DNA of 64,000 nucleotides, taken from Anaerococcus hydrogenalis DSM 7454 (GTDB lineage: Bacteria > Bacillota > Clostridia > Tissierellales > Peptoniphilaceae). The stretch covers positions 165,226 through 229,225 of the forward strand of contig NZ_ABXA01000019.1 of assembly GCF_000173355.1 (NCBI RefSeq). Direction: 5' to 3'. The translations under genes and the position numbers were made by a program. Below are positions 29,233 through 39,117 of the stretch, piece by piece. The notes below the pieces were generated by a model. It had not been told where the DNA came from. It searched no databases and saw only the letters and a program-made list of their open reading frames with translations. The first letter of the stretch is position 1, and each line of letters starts with the position of its first letter.

Positions 29233-30348
29233 TTATTTAATATGCTCTCCCTTATCAGTTAAGTAAGGATGAGTTCTGTTTCCAAATAGCTTAACATCTT
29301 CAAATACTTTTGTATCTTTATCAGTAATAACATGATTTAGGATTGCGCCCTCACCTATTTCAGAATTTTGGAAAATTATAGAATTTTTAATAACTGCGCC
29401 TTTTTTAACTTTAACACCCCTAAAGATAATAGAATTTTCTATGTCACCTTCAATTATGGCACCATTTGCAACCAAGGAATTTCTTACTTTGGAACCTCTT
29501 AAGTATTCGGTAGATGGTTCGTCCTTGCTTTTTGTGTATACCATTCCTTGTTTATAAAATATTTCATCAAAATAATCCCTATCTAACAAGTCGAGACTAG
29601 CTTCAAAATATGTCAAAGTATCCATAATCACTCTTAGACTTTCTTTTGATTTATATAGGCCTAAAGATTTCTTCTTAGGATATTTAAATAAGGCATCTAG
29701 AATATTTGTAGCATTATTTTTTTCGATAGAATATCTTAGAAGATCCATAAAAACATCTTTTTTAATTAATAGAGATCCTGTAAATAAATTAATTTTTTCT
29801 TCAAGACCCAAATTTATTCCAACACTTGAAGGATATCCTTTTTCATCAGTATTGATAATTCTTCTATTTAGATAGTAGCCATAATCATCTTTTTTAGTTT
29901 GGGTAAAGATTAAAGCATCTAAATTTTCTTCTTCCATTTTTTCATAAGCATCTGTAATATTAACCTTAGAAATATACATTGGATTAGTTATATAAATATA
30001 TTCACGTTTATTATTAATGAAATGTTTCATTGTATTATAATAAGTTTCTATTTCATTAGCTAATCTAGACCTATTATAAACTGGTGGATTTATCATCAAA
30101 CCACCGCTTCTTCTATTTAATTCCCAATTTCTTCCATCACCTACATGATCAAGAGTTGACCTTAAAGGCTCACCACCATATAAAATAACACTTGATATAT
30201 TATGGTTTGTTATATTTGATAAGGTAAAATCTATAATTCTATACCTGCAGCCAAAAGGCAGCATATAATCCGGTCTTATCTTACAAAGGGTATCGTAGTT
30301 TTTTTCATCAAATTCTGAACTATAAATTAAAGCAAGTATATTTTGCAT
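29233..30348 (-). CDS. glgD: GlgD subunit of glucose-1-phosphate adenylyltransferase
   Basis: 371-residue partner of GlgC. It has the nucleotidyltransferase fold (LPFGCRYRIIDFTLSN) but lacks the GGxGxRLxxLT loop that GlgC carries, as expected for the Firmicutes GlgD regulatory subunit. The C-terminal left-handed beta-helix repeats (GAIIEGDIENSIIFRGVKV) are present. The GlgCD complex makes ADP-glucose. Confidence 0.93.
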   Translation of the reverse strand: MQNILALIYSSEFDEKNYDTLCKIRPDYMLPFGCRYRIIDFTLSNITNHNISSVILYGGEPLRSTLDHVGDGRNWELNRRSGGLMINPPVYNRSRLANEIETYYNTMKHFINNKREYIYITNPMYISKVNITDAYEKMEEENLDALIFTQTKKDDYGYYLNRRIINTDEKGYPSSVGINLGLEEKINLFTGSLLIKKDVFMDLLRYSIEKNNATNILDALFKYPKKKSLGLYKSKESLRVIMDTLTYFEASLDLLDRDYFDEIFYKQGMVYTKSKDEPSTEYLRGSKVRNSLVANGAIIEGDIENSIIFRGVKVKKGAVIKNSIIFQNSEIGEGAILNHVITDKDTKVFEDVKLFGNRTHPYLTDKGEHIK

Positions 30349-30349
30349 C

Positions 30350-31483
30350 TTATTCCTCCTCTATTCCATCTTTACTTACAAGATAAACTGATGTAGAATT
30401 TTTATCTCCAATATTTTTTGTAATTTCCATATCTTCTGTAATAACAGAATTGTATACTTTCACACCTTTTTTTATAGTTACACCTGATAAAATAACGCAA
30501 TTATTTACACATGCATCTTCTTCAACCTTTACATTTGAAAATAAAACAGAATTATTAACTTCTCCATCAATAATACATCCTTCATTTATTAAAGCATCAT
30601 TTAAAATACCCTTACTACCAATTCTATGAGGAGGTAAATTCAATGAAGTTGTATAAATCTTCCAAGAATCGTCTTGAATATTTAGAGGATTTTCAGGATC
30701 AATTAAATCAAGATTTGCTTGCCAGTATGATTTTACGGTTCCCACATCTTTCCAATAACCATCAAATTTATAAACAAAAAGATTTCTATTATTATTTAAT
30801 AAGTAAGGAATTATGTCATGACCAAAATCATTTGTAGATTCAGGATTTTTATGATCTTCTATCAAAGCTTCTCTCAAAACTTTCCAGTTAAAAATGTAAA
30901 TTCCCATTGAGGCAAGGTTAGATTTTGGATTTTCTGGTTTTTCCTCAAATTCTACAATTCTTCCCTCATCATCAGTATTCATAATACCAAATCTTGACGC
31001 TTCATCCCAATCAACTTCCATAACAGCTATAGTAGCATCAGCACCTTTTTTTGTATGTTCTTCAAGAAGTTTTGTATAATCCATTTTATAAATATGATCT
31101 CCCGAAAGAATAAGAACATATTCAGGATCAATACTATCCAAATAATTTATATTTACAAAAATTGCCCCTGCAGTTCCTTCAAACCATCTTCCACCTTCTT
31201 CAGTATAATATGGTGTTAAAATTCTTAATCCACCAAAATTTCTATCATAATCCCAAGCAGCACCTATTCCTAAGTGTTTGTTTAGAAGTTGAGGTTTATA
31301 TTGAGTTAAAACTCCAATATCTCTAATTTCTGAATTAGTAGCGTTTGATAGGGCAAAATCTATAATCTTATATTTACCACCAAATGGCACGACTGGTTTT
31401 GCCATTTCTTTAGTTAAAGCTTTTAGCCTTGATCCTTGCCCACCAGCAAGAAGCATAGCAGCAATTTTATTATTATTTCTCAT
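30350..31483 (-). CDS. glgC: Glucose-1-phosphate adenylyltransferase, catalytic subunit
   Basis: Makes ADP-glucose, the committed step of glycogen synthesis. The catalytic loop is [17 protein letters not shown], followed by [20 protein letters not shown], and the C-terminal half is a beta-helix. I start at ATG 31481-31483 because AGGAGG lies 5 bases before it; a longer in-frame ATG at 31504 would place that site inside the coding region. First gene of the glycogen operon, divergent from ssrA. Confidence 0.96.
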   Translation of the reverse strand: MRNNNKIAAMLLAGGQGSRLKALTKEMAKPVVPFGGKYKIIDFALSNATNSEIRDIGVLTQYKPQLLNKHLGIGAAWDYDRNFGGLRILTPYYTEEGGRWFEGTAGAIFVNINYLDSIDPEYVLILSGDHIYKMDYTKLLEEHTKKGADATIAVMEVDWDEASRFGIMNTDDEGRIVEFEEKPENPKSNLASMGIYIFNWKVLREALIEDHKNPESTNDFGHDIIPYLLNNNRNLFVYKFDGYWKDVGTVKSYWQANLDLIDPENPLNIQDDSWKIYTTSLNLPPHRIGSKGILNDALINEGCIIDGEVNNSVLFSNVKVEEDACVNNCVILSGVTIKKGVKVYNSVITEDMEITKNIGDKNSTSVYLVSKDGIEEE

Positions 31484-31593
31484 AAGTCCTCCTATATTTC
31501 TCAATTCAATTAATCTGAATGACTTAATATAATAATACCCAAAAATTCATAAAATAAATTAAAGGATAAAAGCTTTTCATCAAATTTAAAATT

Positions 31594-31621
31594 TTGAAAT
31601 AAATTAATAATTGAGTATAAT
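31594..31621 (+). promoter_or_regulatory. Promoter of ssrA
   Basis: -35 TTGAAA (31594-31599), 16-base spacer, perfect -10 TATAAT (31616-31621), about 20 bases before the mature tmRNA 5-prime end. Confidence 0.75.
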
Positions 31622-31640
31622 ATTATCGTTAATCAAATAT

Positions 31641-31997
31641 GGGGATGTTTTGGTTTCGACGTGCTTGTTAAGATTTAAGCTGCAAGTCGTTTATCAATTA
31701 GTAAAATTGAAAATTAAATATAAATGCAAACAATAATAGCGAAAGACAATTCGCATTAGCTGCCTAATTTAGGCAAGCAGCAAATATAAACTAAGCCACA
31801 GTAGTTTATGTTTGTTTCATAATTTTATGTGGCAACTAATATACAAAGCTTTGAGTATATTTAGTATTTATAAAGCTAGTCTAGTAAGTTATTTGTAAGT
31901 AGATAAGTACTAGATGAAAATTAAATACTTACTAAACTTGTAGATGCTTTTATTAAGACTCGTGCGGACACGGGTTCAAATCCCGTCATCTCCACCA
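31641..31997 (+). ncRNA. ssrA: tmRNA
   Basis: 357-base transfer-messenger RNA that rescues stalled ribosomes. The 5-prime end GGGGATGTTTTGGTTTCGAC pairs with the 3-prime acceptor, and the T-arm GGTTCAAATCC and encoded CCA are present. The tag frame runs from the resume codon GCA at 31726 to TAA at 31767 and reads ANNNSERQFALAA, with the proteolysis signal LAA at the end. Confidence 0.98.
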
Positions 31998-32007
31998 TAC
32001 ATATTAT

Positions 32008-32038
32008 AAGCCTTGATTTTTCAAGGTTTTATTTTTTT
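32008..32038 (+). terminator. Terminator of ssrA
   Basis: CCTTGA/TCAAGG stem with a 4-base T loop followed by TTTTATTTTTTT, 10 bases past the tmRNA CCA end. Confidence 0.85.
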
Positions 32039-32098
32039 CTGATAACAAATTGATAACATTAATTTTAAAAGTTATTTTCATAATATTATTTTCAATAT

Positions 32099-32146
32099 AA
32101 AAAAAAGACACTCAAAACAGTTTTTTATTTCTGTTTCAAATGTCTT
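32099..32146 (-). terminator. Terminator downstream of the RelB-type gene
   Basis: Imperfect stem formed by GACACTCAAAACAG and CTGTTTCAAATGTC around a T-rich loop, with eight T following on the minus strand. The rest of 31998-32263 shows no toxin-sized reading frame. Confidence 0.7.
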
Positions 32147-32263
32147 GTAACTTAACTTCACTTTTCATATAAATTATATTATCTTTCATTTTTAAATCAT
32201 TTTTATATCTTAAAATTTATATTTAGTTCCACATTATAAGAATTATTTCCTATGAAATAATCT

Positions 32264-32518
32264 TTATTCATTTAACTCATTATTTTCTATAAGCTTAGCC
32301 TTCCCACTCTTATATTCATTAAATTTTTCTTCAAGATAGGTAATATTCTCCTTACTGTAAAATAGGTCCTTTGATACATCGAAGGGGATTTTATTTTCCC
32401 TTGATACTTTCTTTAAAAAAATAATTATAGCATTTTCTAATGAAATTCCTATATTACTACATACCAATTCTGCTTGTTTTTTTACTTTGTCATCCACTAT
32501 AAATCTTATTTGTCTCAT
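32264..32518 (-). CDS. RelB/DinJ-family antitoxin without an adjacent toxin
   Basis: 84-residue protein with an N-terminal ribbon-helix-helix typical of RelB/DinJ (VDDKVKKQAELVCSNIGISL) and the marker KIPFDVS. Family members bind their own promoter and neutralise an mRNA-cutting YafQ/RelE toxin, normally encoded next. Downstream there is only a terminator, and upstream the end of pepD, so this is an orphan. It lies beside ssrA, a common integration hot spot, which may explain its arrival. Confidence 0.78.
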   Translation of the reverse strand: MRQIRFIVDDKVKKQAELVCSNIGISLENAIIIFLKKVSRENKIPFDVSKDLFYSKENITYLEEKFNEYKSGKAKLIENNELNE

Positions 32519-32557
32519 ATTACAACCTCTTGATTATATTCTTACAGTCATTATAAT

Positions 32558-32596
32558 ATAAAACAATCCCCAAAATTATATTGGAGATTGTTTTAT
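32558..32596 (-). terminator. Terminator of the yfcC-pepT-pepD operon
   Basis: 11-bp perfect arms ATAAAACAATC/GATTGTTTTAT, extended by CC/GG pairs, directly after the pepD stop at 32600. Confidence 0.8.
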
Positions 32597-32599
32597 AAT

Positions 32600-34000
32600 T
32601 TATTTGATTTCTTTTAGTAATTCTTTTACGTATTCATATACTCTTTGTACTGATTCTATTTCTACGTTTTCTTTTGGTGAATGAGCTCCTTTTATGTTTG
32701 GTCCTATTGATATTATATCTAAGTTTGGATATTTTTCATATAAGGCACCACATTCTAATCCTGCGTGAATTACTATAGTTTCAAACTCTTTGCCCTCTAA
32801 TTTTTTATATAATTTTTGGGCAAGAGGTCTTAATTTTGAATCTTCTTTGTATTCCCAACCTGGATATAGGGAATCTATTTTGAAGTTTATTCCAAGATTT
32901 TCTAGAATTGTTTTTACTTTATTTTTTAATTTATCTAGTACATCATTATCTGAAGACCTTAGAGAAATTTCACTTTTTATTAAGCCATCTTCTTCTTTAA
33001 CAAAGGCTAAGTTATCAGAGGATTCTACTGTAGTATTATCATCCATCATTGTATTTATTCCTGATGGAGTTTTTTCTATCATATTGATAATTTTATCAGA
33101 TAAGTCTTTTGAATAGCTTTTTCCAGATGCTTCATTTATTTCTATTTTCAAGTCGCCTTTTAAATTCTTAAATTCATCTAGGGCCTTTTCTTTAGCTTTT
33201 TCTAATTCATCTATATTTGACCCATAGATTTTAAAACTAGCTGATGAAGGAATTACATTATCTAGACTTCCGGAATTAAATTCTCCAAGACTTAGGTCGG
33301 ATTTTAAACTTCCTAAAATAAAGGAAACAACTTTTATAGCATTTCCCCTATTGTCATTTATATCCATTCCAGAATGTCCGCCAAGAAGTCCAGATACTTT
33401 TATTTCATATCCTTCTTTCTCTTCTTCTAATTCAATTTTTTCCTCTACAAAAAATGTAAGTCCACCAGCAGAACCTACTGTTAGAATTCCTTCTTCTTCT
33501 GAATCTAAATTAAGAAGATAGTCTCCTTCTAAGACATCATCTGCTAAATTTATAGCTCCAGCCATAGAGGTTTCTTCTTCAGTTGTAACTAATAATTCTA
33601 ATTGTGGTCCCTCATAATTTTTATCTTCTAAAAGTGCGAGTCCCATGGCAACAGCTATCCCATTATCTGCCCCAAGAGTTGTATCTTTTGCAGTCAAATA
33701 CTCTCCATCAATTACTGGGATTATTGGATCTTTTAAAAAGTCATGCTTAGAATCTTCTGTTTTTGAAGCAACCATATCCATATGGCCTTGGATTATAACT
33801 TTTGGTGCATTTTCATAACCCTTGCTAGCTTTTCTTTTTAAAACAACATTCAAATTTTCATCTTGATAGGTCTCAAGATTTAAATTTTTTCCAGTCTCAA
33901 TTAAAAAATCTGAAACTTCTTTTTCATGACCACTAGGTCTTGGTATTTCCATTAATTTTGAGAAGTAATAGAAAACTCTTTGTTCTTGTAATTTTTCCAT
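32600..34000 (-). CDS. pepD: Aminoacyl-histidine dipeptidase / M20C peptidase
   Basis: 466-residue zinc dipeptidase. Metal ligands and catalytic residues are present: GHMDMV, LGADNGIA, TTEEET, NLDSEEEG, and HAGLECG near the C-terminus, with the lid-domain GGHSGMDI. It cleaves dipeptides in the cytosol and forms an operon with pepT and a YfcC transporter. It is the functional counterpart of the ligand-less protein at 7490, of identical length. It overlaps pepT by one base. Confidence 0.92.
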   Translation of the reverse strand: MEKLQEQRVFYYFSKLMEIPRPSGHEKEVSDFLIETGKNLNLETYQDENLNVVLKRKASKGYENAPKVIIQGHMDMVASKTEDSKHDFLKDPIIPVIDGEYLTAKDTTLGADNGIAVAMGLALLEDKNYEGPQLELLVTTEEETSMAGAINLADDVLEGDYLLNLDSEEEGILTVGSAGGLTFFVEEKIELEEEKEGYEIKVSGLLGGHSGMDINDNRGNAIKVVSFILGSLKSDLSLGEFNSGSLDNVIPSSASFKIYGSNIDELEKAKEKALDEFKNLKGDLKIEINEASGKSYSKDLSDKIINMIEKTPSGINTMMDDNTTVESSDNLAFVKEEDGLIKSEISLRSSDNDVLDKLKNKVKTILENLGINFKIDSLYPGWEYKEDSKLRPLAQKLYKKLEGKEFETIVIHAGLECGALYEKYPNLDIISIGPNIKGAHSPKENVEIESVQRVYEYVKELLKEIK

Positions 34001-35211
34001 TACTTAGCCTCCTCAGCATTCATTAAAATAATATTTTTCAAAACTTGGTATGATTTTTCCATTATATCTTCAGATAGAATTTCATACCTACCATGGAAGT
34101 TATACCCTCCTGTAAATAAGTTTGGAGTTGGAAGTCCCTTATAAGATAGACTTGCTCCATCGGTACCACCCCTTATTGGTTTTACAATTGGATCCATACC
34201 TTCTTTTTTAATAGAATTTTTTGCAAGCTCTATTATTTCCATACAAGGTTCAATTTTTTCTTTCATATTATAGTAAGAATCTACAATTTCTAAATCAATT
34301 ATTTTTCCGTACTTATCATTTAAGAAGTTTACAATTTTTTCTAATAGTCCTTTTTTATCCTTAAATGAATCTTTGAAGAAATCTCTAATTATATAGACAA
34401 TATCTACCTCTGCTGATGTTCCATTCATTTCATCAAGCATAAAGAATCCTTCATATCCTTCAGTGTATTCAGGTCTTTCGTTTACAGGTAGCATTGAATT
34501 TAATTCTTGTCCTACTAATAAGGCATTAATCAATACATTTTTAGCTGAACCAGGATGAACTGACTTTCCTTCAATATGAATTTTAGCTGTAGCGGCGTTA
34601 AAGTTTTCATACTCCAATTCAGCAACAGGTCCTCCATCGATTGTATAGGCAAAATCAGCAGCAAATTTTTTGACATCAAATAAATCTGCTCCCCTACCTA
34701 TTTCTTCATCAGGAGTAAATCCTATTTTTATATCACCGAATTTCAAATCCCTATTTTCCATAAAGAATTTTGCAACTTCCATGATTATAGCAATTCCTGC
34801 CTTATCATCTGCCCCTAATAAGGTAGTTCCATCTGTTGTAACTAGCTTGTGGCCAACAAGTTCTTTTAAAAAAGGATATTCTTCTTCTGTTAATTTATAT
34901 TTTTCATTTAATACAATATCTCCACCCTTATAAGAATCTATTATTTGAGGATTAACACCCTCGCCTGTTAATTCCAAGGCTGTATCCATATGAGAAATAA
35001 AACCAATAGTAGGAACATCTTTTACTGTTCCTTCTATAGATGCATAAACATAACCATTTTCATCCATATGGGCATTATCTATTCCAAGTTTTTTCAAATC
35101 TTCTACTATAACTTTTGCAAGTTCAATTTGACCTGGTGTTGATGGACAAGATTCATTCTTGTCATCACTTTGAGTATTGTAACTTACATATTTTAAAAAA
35201 TTTTCTAACAT
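34000..35211 (-). CDS. pepT: Peptidase T (tripeptidase, M20B)
   Basis: 403-residue cytosolic zinc aminotripeptidase. Active-site motifs are SHMDTALE, LLGADDKAGIA, GFTPDEEIGRGADLF, the AYTIDGGPVAELEYENFNA segment and FTGGYNFHGRYE. Full length. It acts with PepD to release amino acids from imported peptides. Confidence 0.96.
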   Translation of the reverse strand: MLENFLKYVSYNTQSDDKNESCPSTPGQIELAKVIVEDLKKLGIDNAHMDENGYVYASIEGTVKDVPTIGFISHMDTALELTGEGVNPQIIDSYKGGDIVLNEKYKLTEEEYPFLKELVGHKLVTTDGTTLLGADDKAGIAIIMEVAKFFMENRDLKFGDIKIGFTPDEEIGRGADLFDVKKFAADFAYTIDGGPVAELEYENFNAATAKIHIEGKSVHPGSAKNVLINALLVGQELNSMLPVNERPEYTEGYEGFFMLDEMNGTSAEVDIVYIIRDFFKDSFKDKKGLLEKIVNFLNDKYGKIIDLEIVDSYYNMKEKIEPCMEIIELAKNSIKKEGMDPIVKPIRGGTDGASLSYKGLPTPNLFTGGYNFHGRYEILSEDIMEKSYQVLKNIILMNAEEAK

Positions 35212-35224
35212 ATTTTCTCCTATC

Positions 35225-36751
35225 TTATAATACAGTTTGTAATCCTAACATAACAATAGATAAGACTAATAAGATGCCCATTAATGGAGCAATAAATTTG
35301 ATCCATTTATTATATGACACATCTACCATTTCAAGGGTGGCCAATATTAATCCAGTTGGAGCAATTATAGCCATCCAACCTTGTCCAAAATTATATGCAG
35401 AAACTACTACATCTCTTCCAAGAGAAACTGTATCTGCAAGTGGGGCAATGATTGGCATTGATAAGGTAGCAAGTCCTGATGATGATGGGATAAAAATACC
35501 CAAAAATGAAAATAGAATCATTTGTACTGTTGAGAATAATACACCATTGATTCCAGAAATTATATTTGAAGCTCCAAATAGCATTGTATCTGAAATCATT
35601 CCATCATCTAAAATTATATTTATTCCCCTAGCAACTCCAATAATCAAGGCTACTGAAACCAAGTCTGCAGATCCTTCCAAGAATGCTCCTACTGCTTCTT
35701 GTTCTGGAAGACCGGATAGAATAATTAATAGTATTCCAACTATTAAAAATAATGTTGACATTTCTTCAAACCACCATTCAAGATTCATAACGCCATAAAT
35801 CATGATAGGAAATGCTAACATAAATATTACAAGCATTGCTATTCTTCTAAAATTAAATGGTTCAACATTTTCTGGGTCATAATCTTTTAGATAATGATCT
35901 TTTATTCTTGGCATTTCTTCTGCAATTATTGAATTAGATGGATCTTGTTTTACTTTTTTAGAATATCTATAGATATACCAAAGAGTTATAGATTGAGCTA
36001 AAACTAAACTAACAATCCTAATTCCTATTCCCGTTTTAAAAGAAATACCAGCTGCGTTTGATGCAACTACAACTGAAAATGCATTTGTAGTAGAAAACAT
36101 TGTTCCAATAGATGAACCCATGTAAATTGCAGCTATTGTTACCATAGCGTCAAATCCTGATGCTAAAAATATTGGCATTAAAATTGGGTAAAAAGCAATA
36201 GTTTCTTCTGCTAAACCAAAAGTTGTTCCACCCAAGGCTACAATACTAGATAAGATTGCAACCATCAAAAATTCTTTACCTTTAGTTACTTTTGATAAGG
36301 CAGCAATTCCCGCATCAAATGTACCAGTCTTATTTAATACACCAATACATCCTCCTAGGATTAATACAAAAACTATAATTCCTATAGAATCGGCTATTCC
36401 ATCAATTGGAGCTCTGGCAACTTTCATAAATCCTTGTGGTTGTTGGTCAAGTTTATGGTAAGATCCTGGTATAGCTACAGGTTTTTTAATATCCTCATTT
36501 ACAAAATTTTCAAGAGGAACTGTTACCTTTAACTTGTCCAAAACTTCTTGAGTAGCTGGCAATTTTTCTTCCTTTCCACCCACTCCAGTTCTTAGGAATT
36601 CATTTTCTTCCTTGTTATACTCTAACCTATCATAAGATCCCGCTGGGACTACATAAGTTAAAATAGATGCTAATACTAATACTATAAATAATACTGTAAA
36701 GGCTGAAGGAAATTTAAATTCATTTTTTTCCTTTTTAAATAAATTACTCAT
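35225..36751 (-). CDS. YfcC-family membrane transporter
   Basis: 508-residue protein with roughly 12 membrane helices, of the DcuC/YfcC ion-transporter superfamily. Typical features are the N-terminal LTYVVPAGSY, the first repeat GCIGVLNKTGTFDAGIAAL and the late FIPSSSGLATLSMPIIAPLAD. Substrates are probably amino acids, small peptides or dicarboxylates. Co-transcription with pepT and pepD, 13 bases away, favours a peptide or amino acid substrate (inference). Confidence 0.85.
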   Translation of the reverse strand: MSNLFKKEKNEFKFPSAFTVLFIVLVLASILTYVVPAGSYDRLEYNKEENEFLRTGVGGKEEKLPATQEVLDKLKVTVPLENFVNEDIKKPVAIPGSYHKLDQQPQGFMKVARAPIDGIADSIGIIVFVLILGGCIGVLNKTGTFDAGIAALSKVTKGKEFLMVAILSSIVALGGTTFGLAEETIAFYPILMPIFLASGFDAMVTIAAIYMGSSIGTMFSTTNAFSVVVASNAAGISFKTGIGIRIVSLVLAQSITLWYIYRYSKKVKQDPSNSIIAEEMPRIKDHYLKDYDPENVEPFNFRRIAMLVIFMLAFPIMIYGVMNLEWWFEEMSTLFLIVGILLIILSGLPEQEAVGAFLEGSADLVSVALIIGVARGINIILDDGMISDTMLFGASNIISGINGVLFSTVQMILFSFLGIFIPSSSGLATLSMPIIAPLADTVSLGRDVVVSAYNFGQGWMAIIAPTGLILATLEMVDVSYNKWIKFIAPLMGILLVLSIVMLGLQTVL

Positions 36752-36769
36752 AATTATACCTCCAAGTGA

Positions 36770-36798
36770 AGCATACTAGCTTTTTAAAATCTTGTCAA
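36770..36798 (-). promoter_or_regulatory. Promoter of yfcC-pepT-pepD
   Basis: -35 TTGACA (36793-36798), 17-base spacer, -10 TATGCT (36770-36775) on the minus strand, 19 bases before the transporter ATG. The stretch 36799-36970 upstream shows nothing I recognise. Confidence 0.75.
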
Positions 36799-36969
36799 TT
36801 ATTTTGTAAATGACGGTGGTAAATGATAAATGTAGAAATTTATTTGCTATATAAGTCTAAAAGACCTGAAATATTGCCACATTCTTTTAATCTCTTATAA
36901 TTATTAATATAAATATTTAATTATATTATAAACACTTGGAAATCTTAATTAATTATCCTTTAGTTAATA

Positions 36970-36996
36970 AAAATACCAAACTAATGAATAGTTTGG
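36970..36996 (-). terminator. Terminator of folC
   Basis: CCAAACTA/TAGTTTGG stem 8 bases past the folC stop, followed on the minus strand by TATTTTTATT. Confidence 0.8.
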
Positions 36997-37003
36997 CATA
37001 AAT

Positions 37004-38278
37004 TTACTTATTTTCATATTTAATTATTTCACCTATTAAGTATAAAGACCCACACCATAAAACCAGATCGTCATTTTTCGCTCTTGATTTTGTAAACTCG
37101 TAGGCACTTATGTTGTTTTCAATAGCCCTTACCTTACTAAAATCCTTTTTTACAATCTCTTTAAGTTCTTTTGCTTCAAAGGCTCTAGGATTATCTACAC
37201 TAGTTACTACAATTTCACTTGCTATCTCAGATAATTTTTTTATAATATATTTATATTCCTTGTCTTTCAAAACAGAAAATCCAACTATCAACCTATTATA
37301 ATTAAATAAAGATAGGCTATCAAGCAAGGCATCAAAAGATTCTCTATTATGGCTGCCATCAAGTAAAACCCTAGGTTTTATTGAAATCATTTGTAGTCTT
37401 CCAGGATTTTTACTATTATAAATCCCCTCTTTAATAATATGATCATCTAGATCAAAATCATCTTTAAAATAATCTAAAAGATTAATAGCATTGCAGGCAT
37501 TATAAATTTGAATTTTACCGATCAAAGATGTTTTCACATCTGAATATCCTTTAAAATCAAATTGATTATATCCTGTATTTTGACTTTTAATAATAATTTG
37601 ATCAAAAGAAAATTCATGTAAGGGAGCATTTTTCTTTTTAGCTTCTTTTTTTATAATATTATAAGCAATGGTATTTTGAGGATAAATAAAAACAGGAACA
37701 TTATCTTTAATAATACCTGCCTTATTTTTTGCAATTTCTTCTAAAGAATTTCCTAAAATACTCATATGATCCATTGAAATCGTTGTAATAAGGCATGCCA
37801 TAGGTTTTTTCACAACATTTGTAGAATCCAATAAACCCCCAAGACCTGTTTCAACAACACAAACATCTACATTCTTATCATAAAAATACCTAAACATTAA
37901 AGCTGTCATAACCTCAAAATAAGTATTTCTTAAGCCTATTTTATCTAAGTTTTCACAGATAGGCTTAATCATTTCTATATAATAAAAAAAGTCCTCATAA
38001 CTTATAGAAATTCCATTAATTCTCACTTCTTCATTAATCTCTTCCATGTATGGTGAGGTAAAAATACCACATTTCTTTGTTTGTGCCAGAGTGCTTGCAA
38101 TAAAATTTGCAGTAGATCCCTTGCCGTTTGTTCCTGCTATATGAATTACTTTAATTTTATCTTGAGGATCACCTAAATCTTTTAAAAGTGACCTTATAGC
38201 TTTTAAATCTCTTCTTTTACCAGCAGAATTTCCCCTGCCATAAATCCAATCTAAATAATAGTCTTTATCTTTAATCAT
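37004..38278 (-). CDS. folC: Folylpolyglutamate synthase / dihydrofolate synthase
   Basis: 424-residue Mur-ligase-family ATPase adding glutamates to folate. The P-loop is HIAGTNGKGSTANF, and the later motifs ETGLGGLLDSTNV, DHMSILGNSLEEIAKNKAGI and LLDGSHN are present. Monocistronic, divergent from the DUF1624 gene. Confidence 0.95.
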   Translation of the reverse strand: MIKDKDYYLDWIYGRGNSAGKRRDLKAIRSLLKDLGDPQDKIKVIHIAGTNGKGSTANFIASTLAQTKKCGIFTSPYMEEINEEVRINGISISYEDFFYYIEMIKPICENLDKIGLRNTYFEVMTALMFRYFYDKNVDVCVVETGLGGLLDSTNVVKKPMACLITTISMDHMSILGNSLEEIAKNKAGIIKDNVPVFIYPQNTIAYNIIKKEAKKKNAPLHEFSFDQIIIKSQNTGYNQFDFKGYSDVKTSLIGKIQIYNACNAINLLDYFKDDFDLDDHIIKEGIYNSKNPGRLQMISIKPRVLLDGSHNRESFDALLDSLSLFNYNRLIVGFSVLKDKEYKYIIKKLSEIASEIVVTSVDNPRAFEAKELKEIVKKDFSKVRAIENNISAYEFTKSRAKNDDLVLWCGSLYLIGEIIKYENK

Positions 38279-38363
38279 AATTCCCCTTTTCTACCTTAAA
38301 TATTATATAATTATTAAAAAATAAAGTAAAATAAAAGGTAGATAATTAAAAGAAAGGAATAAA

Positions 38364-39074
38364 ATGAAAAGAAATTACATGCTAGATAAATATAGGGGTT
38401 TTACCATAATATCTATGGTCTTATTCCACCTATGCTATGACTTAAACTTATATATGGATATGGATTGGTATAATAATATTTACATAAATAAAATATGGCA
38501 GTTATCCATAGCCTTATCTTTTTTTATAATTTCGGGTATAAGTTCAAACTTTTTGACTTGGAAAAATAATTTAAAAAGAGGAATAATTCTTACAATATTA
38601 GGCATTCTTATAAGCCTTATTACCTATATTTTTGTACCAGATCAATTAATAATTTTTGGAGTTCTAAATGGACTTGGTTTATCCATGATATTAATATCAA
38701 TTATACAAAAATATATTAGAATTGATAAAAGATTATTGCTTGTTTTTATAATTTTATTTATCATAACCTACAAACTACCAAGCCAGAAAATATTGTCACT
38801 AAATATAAACCTTAGCCTATATGATAAGAATTTATTTATTTTTGGTTTCCCATCAGAAAGTTTTCATTCAACCGATTATTTTCCAATAATCCCTTGGTTT
38901 TTCGCATACATTAGCGGTTATATAATAGGAAAAATTTTAATAGATCATAATTTTTATAATATTTATGGAAAAAATAGTTGGCTTTCAAAAATAGGTCAAA
39001 ATTCTCTAAAAATTTATTTATTACACCAGATTATAATATACATAATGGTATATCTATTTTTTAAACTTATATAA
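38364..39074 (+). CDS. DUF1624 membrane protein (acyltransferase-like)
   Basis: 236 residues with about seven membrane helices. The N-terminal RYxxxDKYRGFTIISMVLFHLCYDLN motif, here MLDKYRGFTIISMVLFH, and LHQIIIY near the C-terminus are typical of DUF1624, related to heparan-alpha-glucosaminide N-acetyltransferases and acyltransferase-3 proteins. It probably transfers an acyl group to an envelope glycan; the substrate is unknown. Start ATG follows AAAGGAAT. Confidence 0.8.
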   Translation: MKRNYMLDKYRGFTIISMVLFHLCYDLNLYMDMDWYNNIYINKIWQLSIALSFFIISGISSNFLTWKNNLKRGIILTILGILISLITYIFVPDQLIIFGVLNGLGLSMILISIIQKYIRIDKRLLLVFIILFIITYKLPSQKILSLNINLSLYDKNLFIFGFPSESFHSTDYFPIIPWFFAYISGYIIGKILIDHNFYNIYGKNSWLSKIGQNSLKIYLLHQIIIYIMVYLFFKLI

Positions 39075-39075
39075 T

Positions 39076-39117
39076 AAAAAAGAGATAAAATAGAAAAAAC
39101 TATTTTATCTCTTTTTT
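39076..39117. terminator. Bidirectional terminator
   Basis: 17-bp stem AAAAAAGAGATAAAATA/TATTTTATCTCTTTTTT between convergent stops at 39074 and 39116. Confidence 0.9.

Noticed and set aside
32203..32271. 22-codon frame overlapping the antitoxin stop, possible toxin remnant
   Set aside because: Too short, no resemblance to YafQ or RelE starts, and no further homologous sequence after it in other frames.
35115..35798. Plus-strand open frame of 227 codons opposite pepT and yfcC
   Set aside because: Covers the gap between two certain minus-strand genes, with no ribosome binding site or recognisable domain; a shadow frame.
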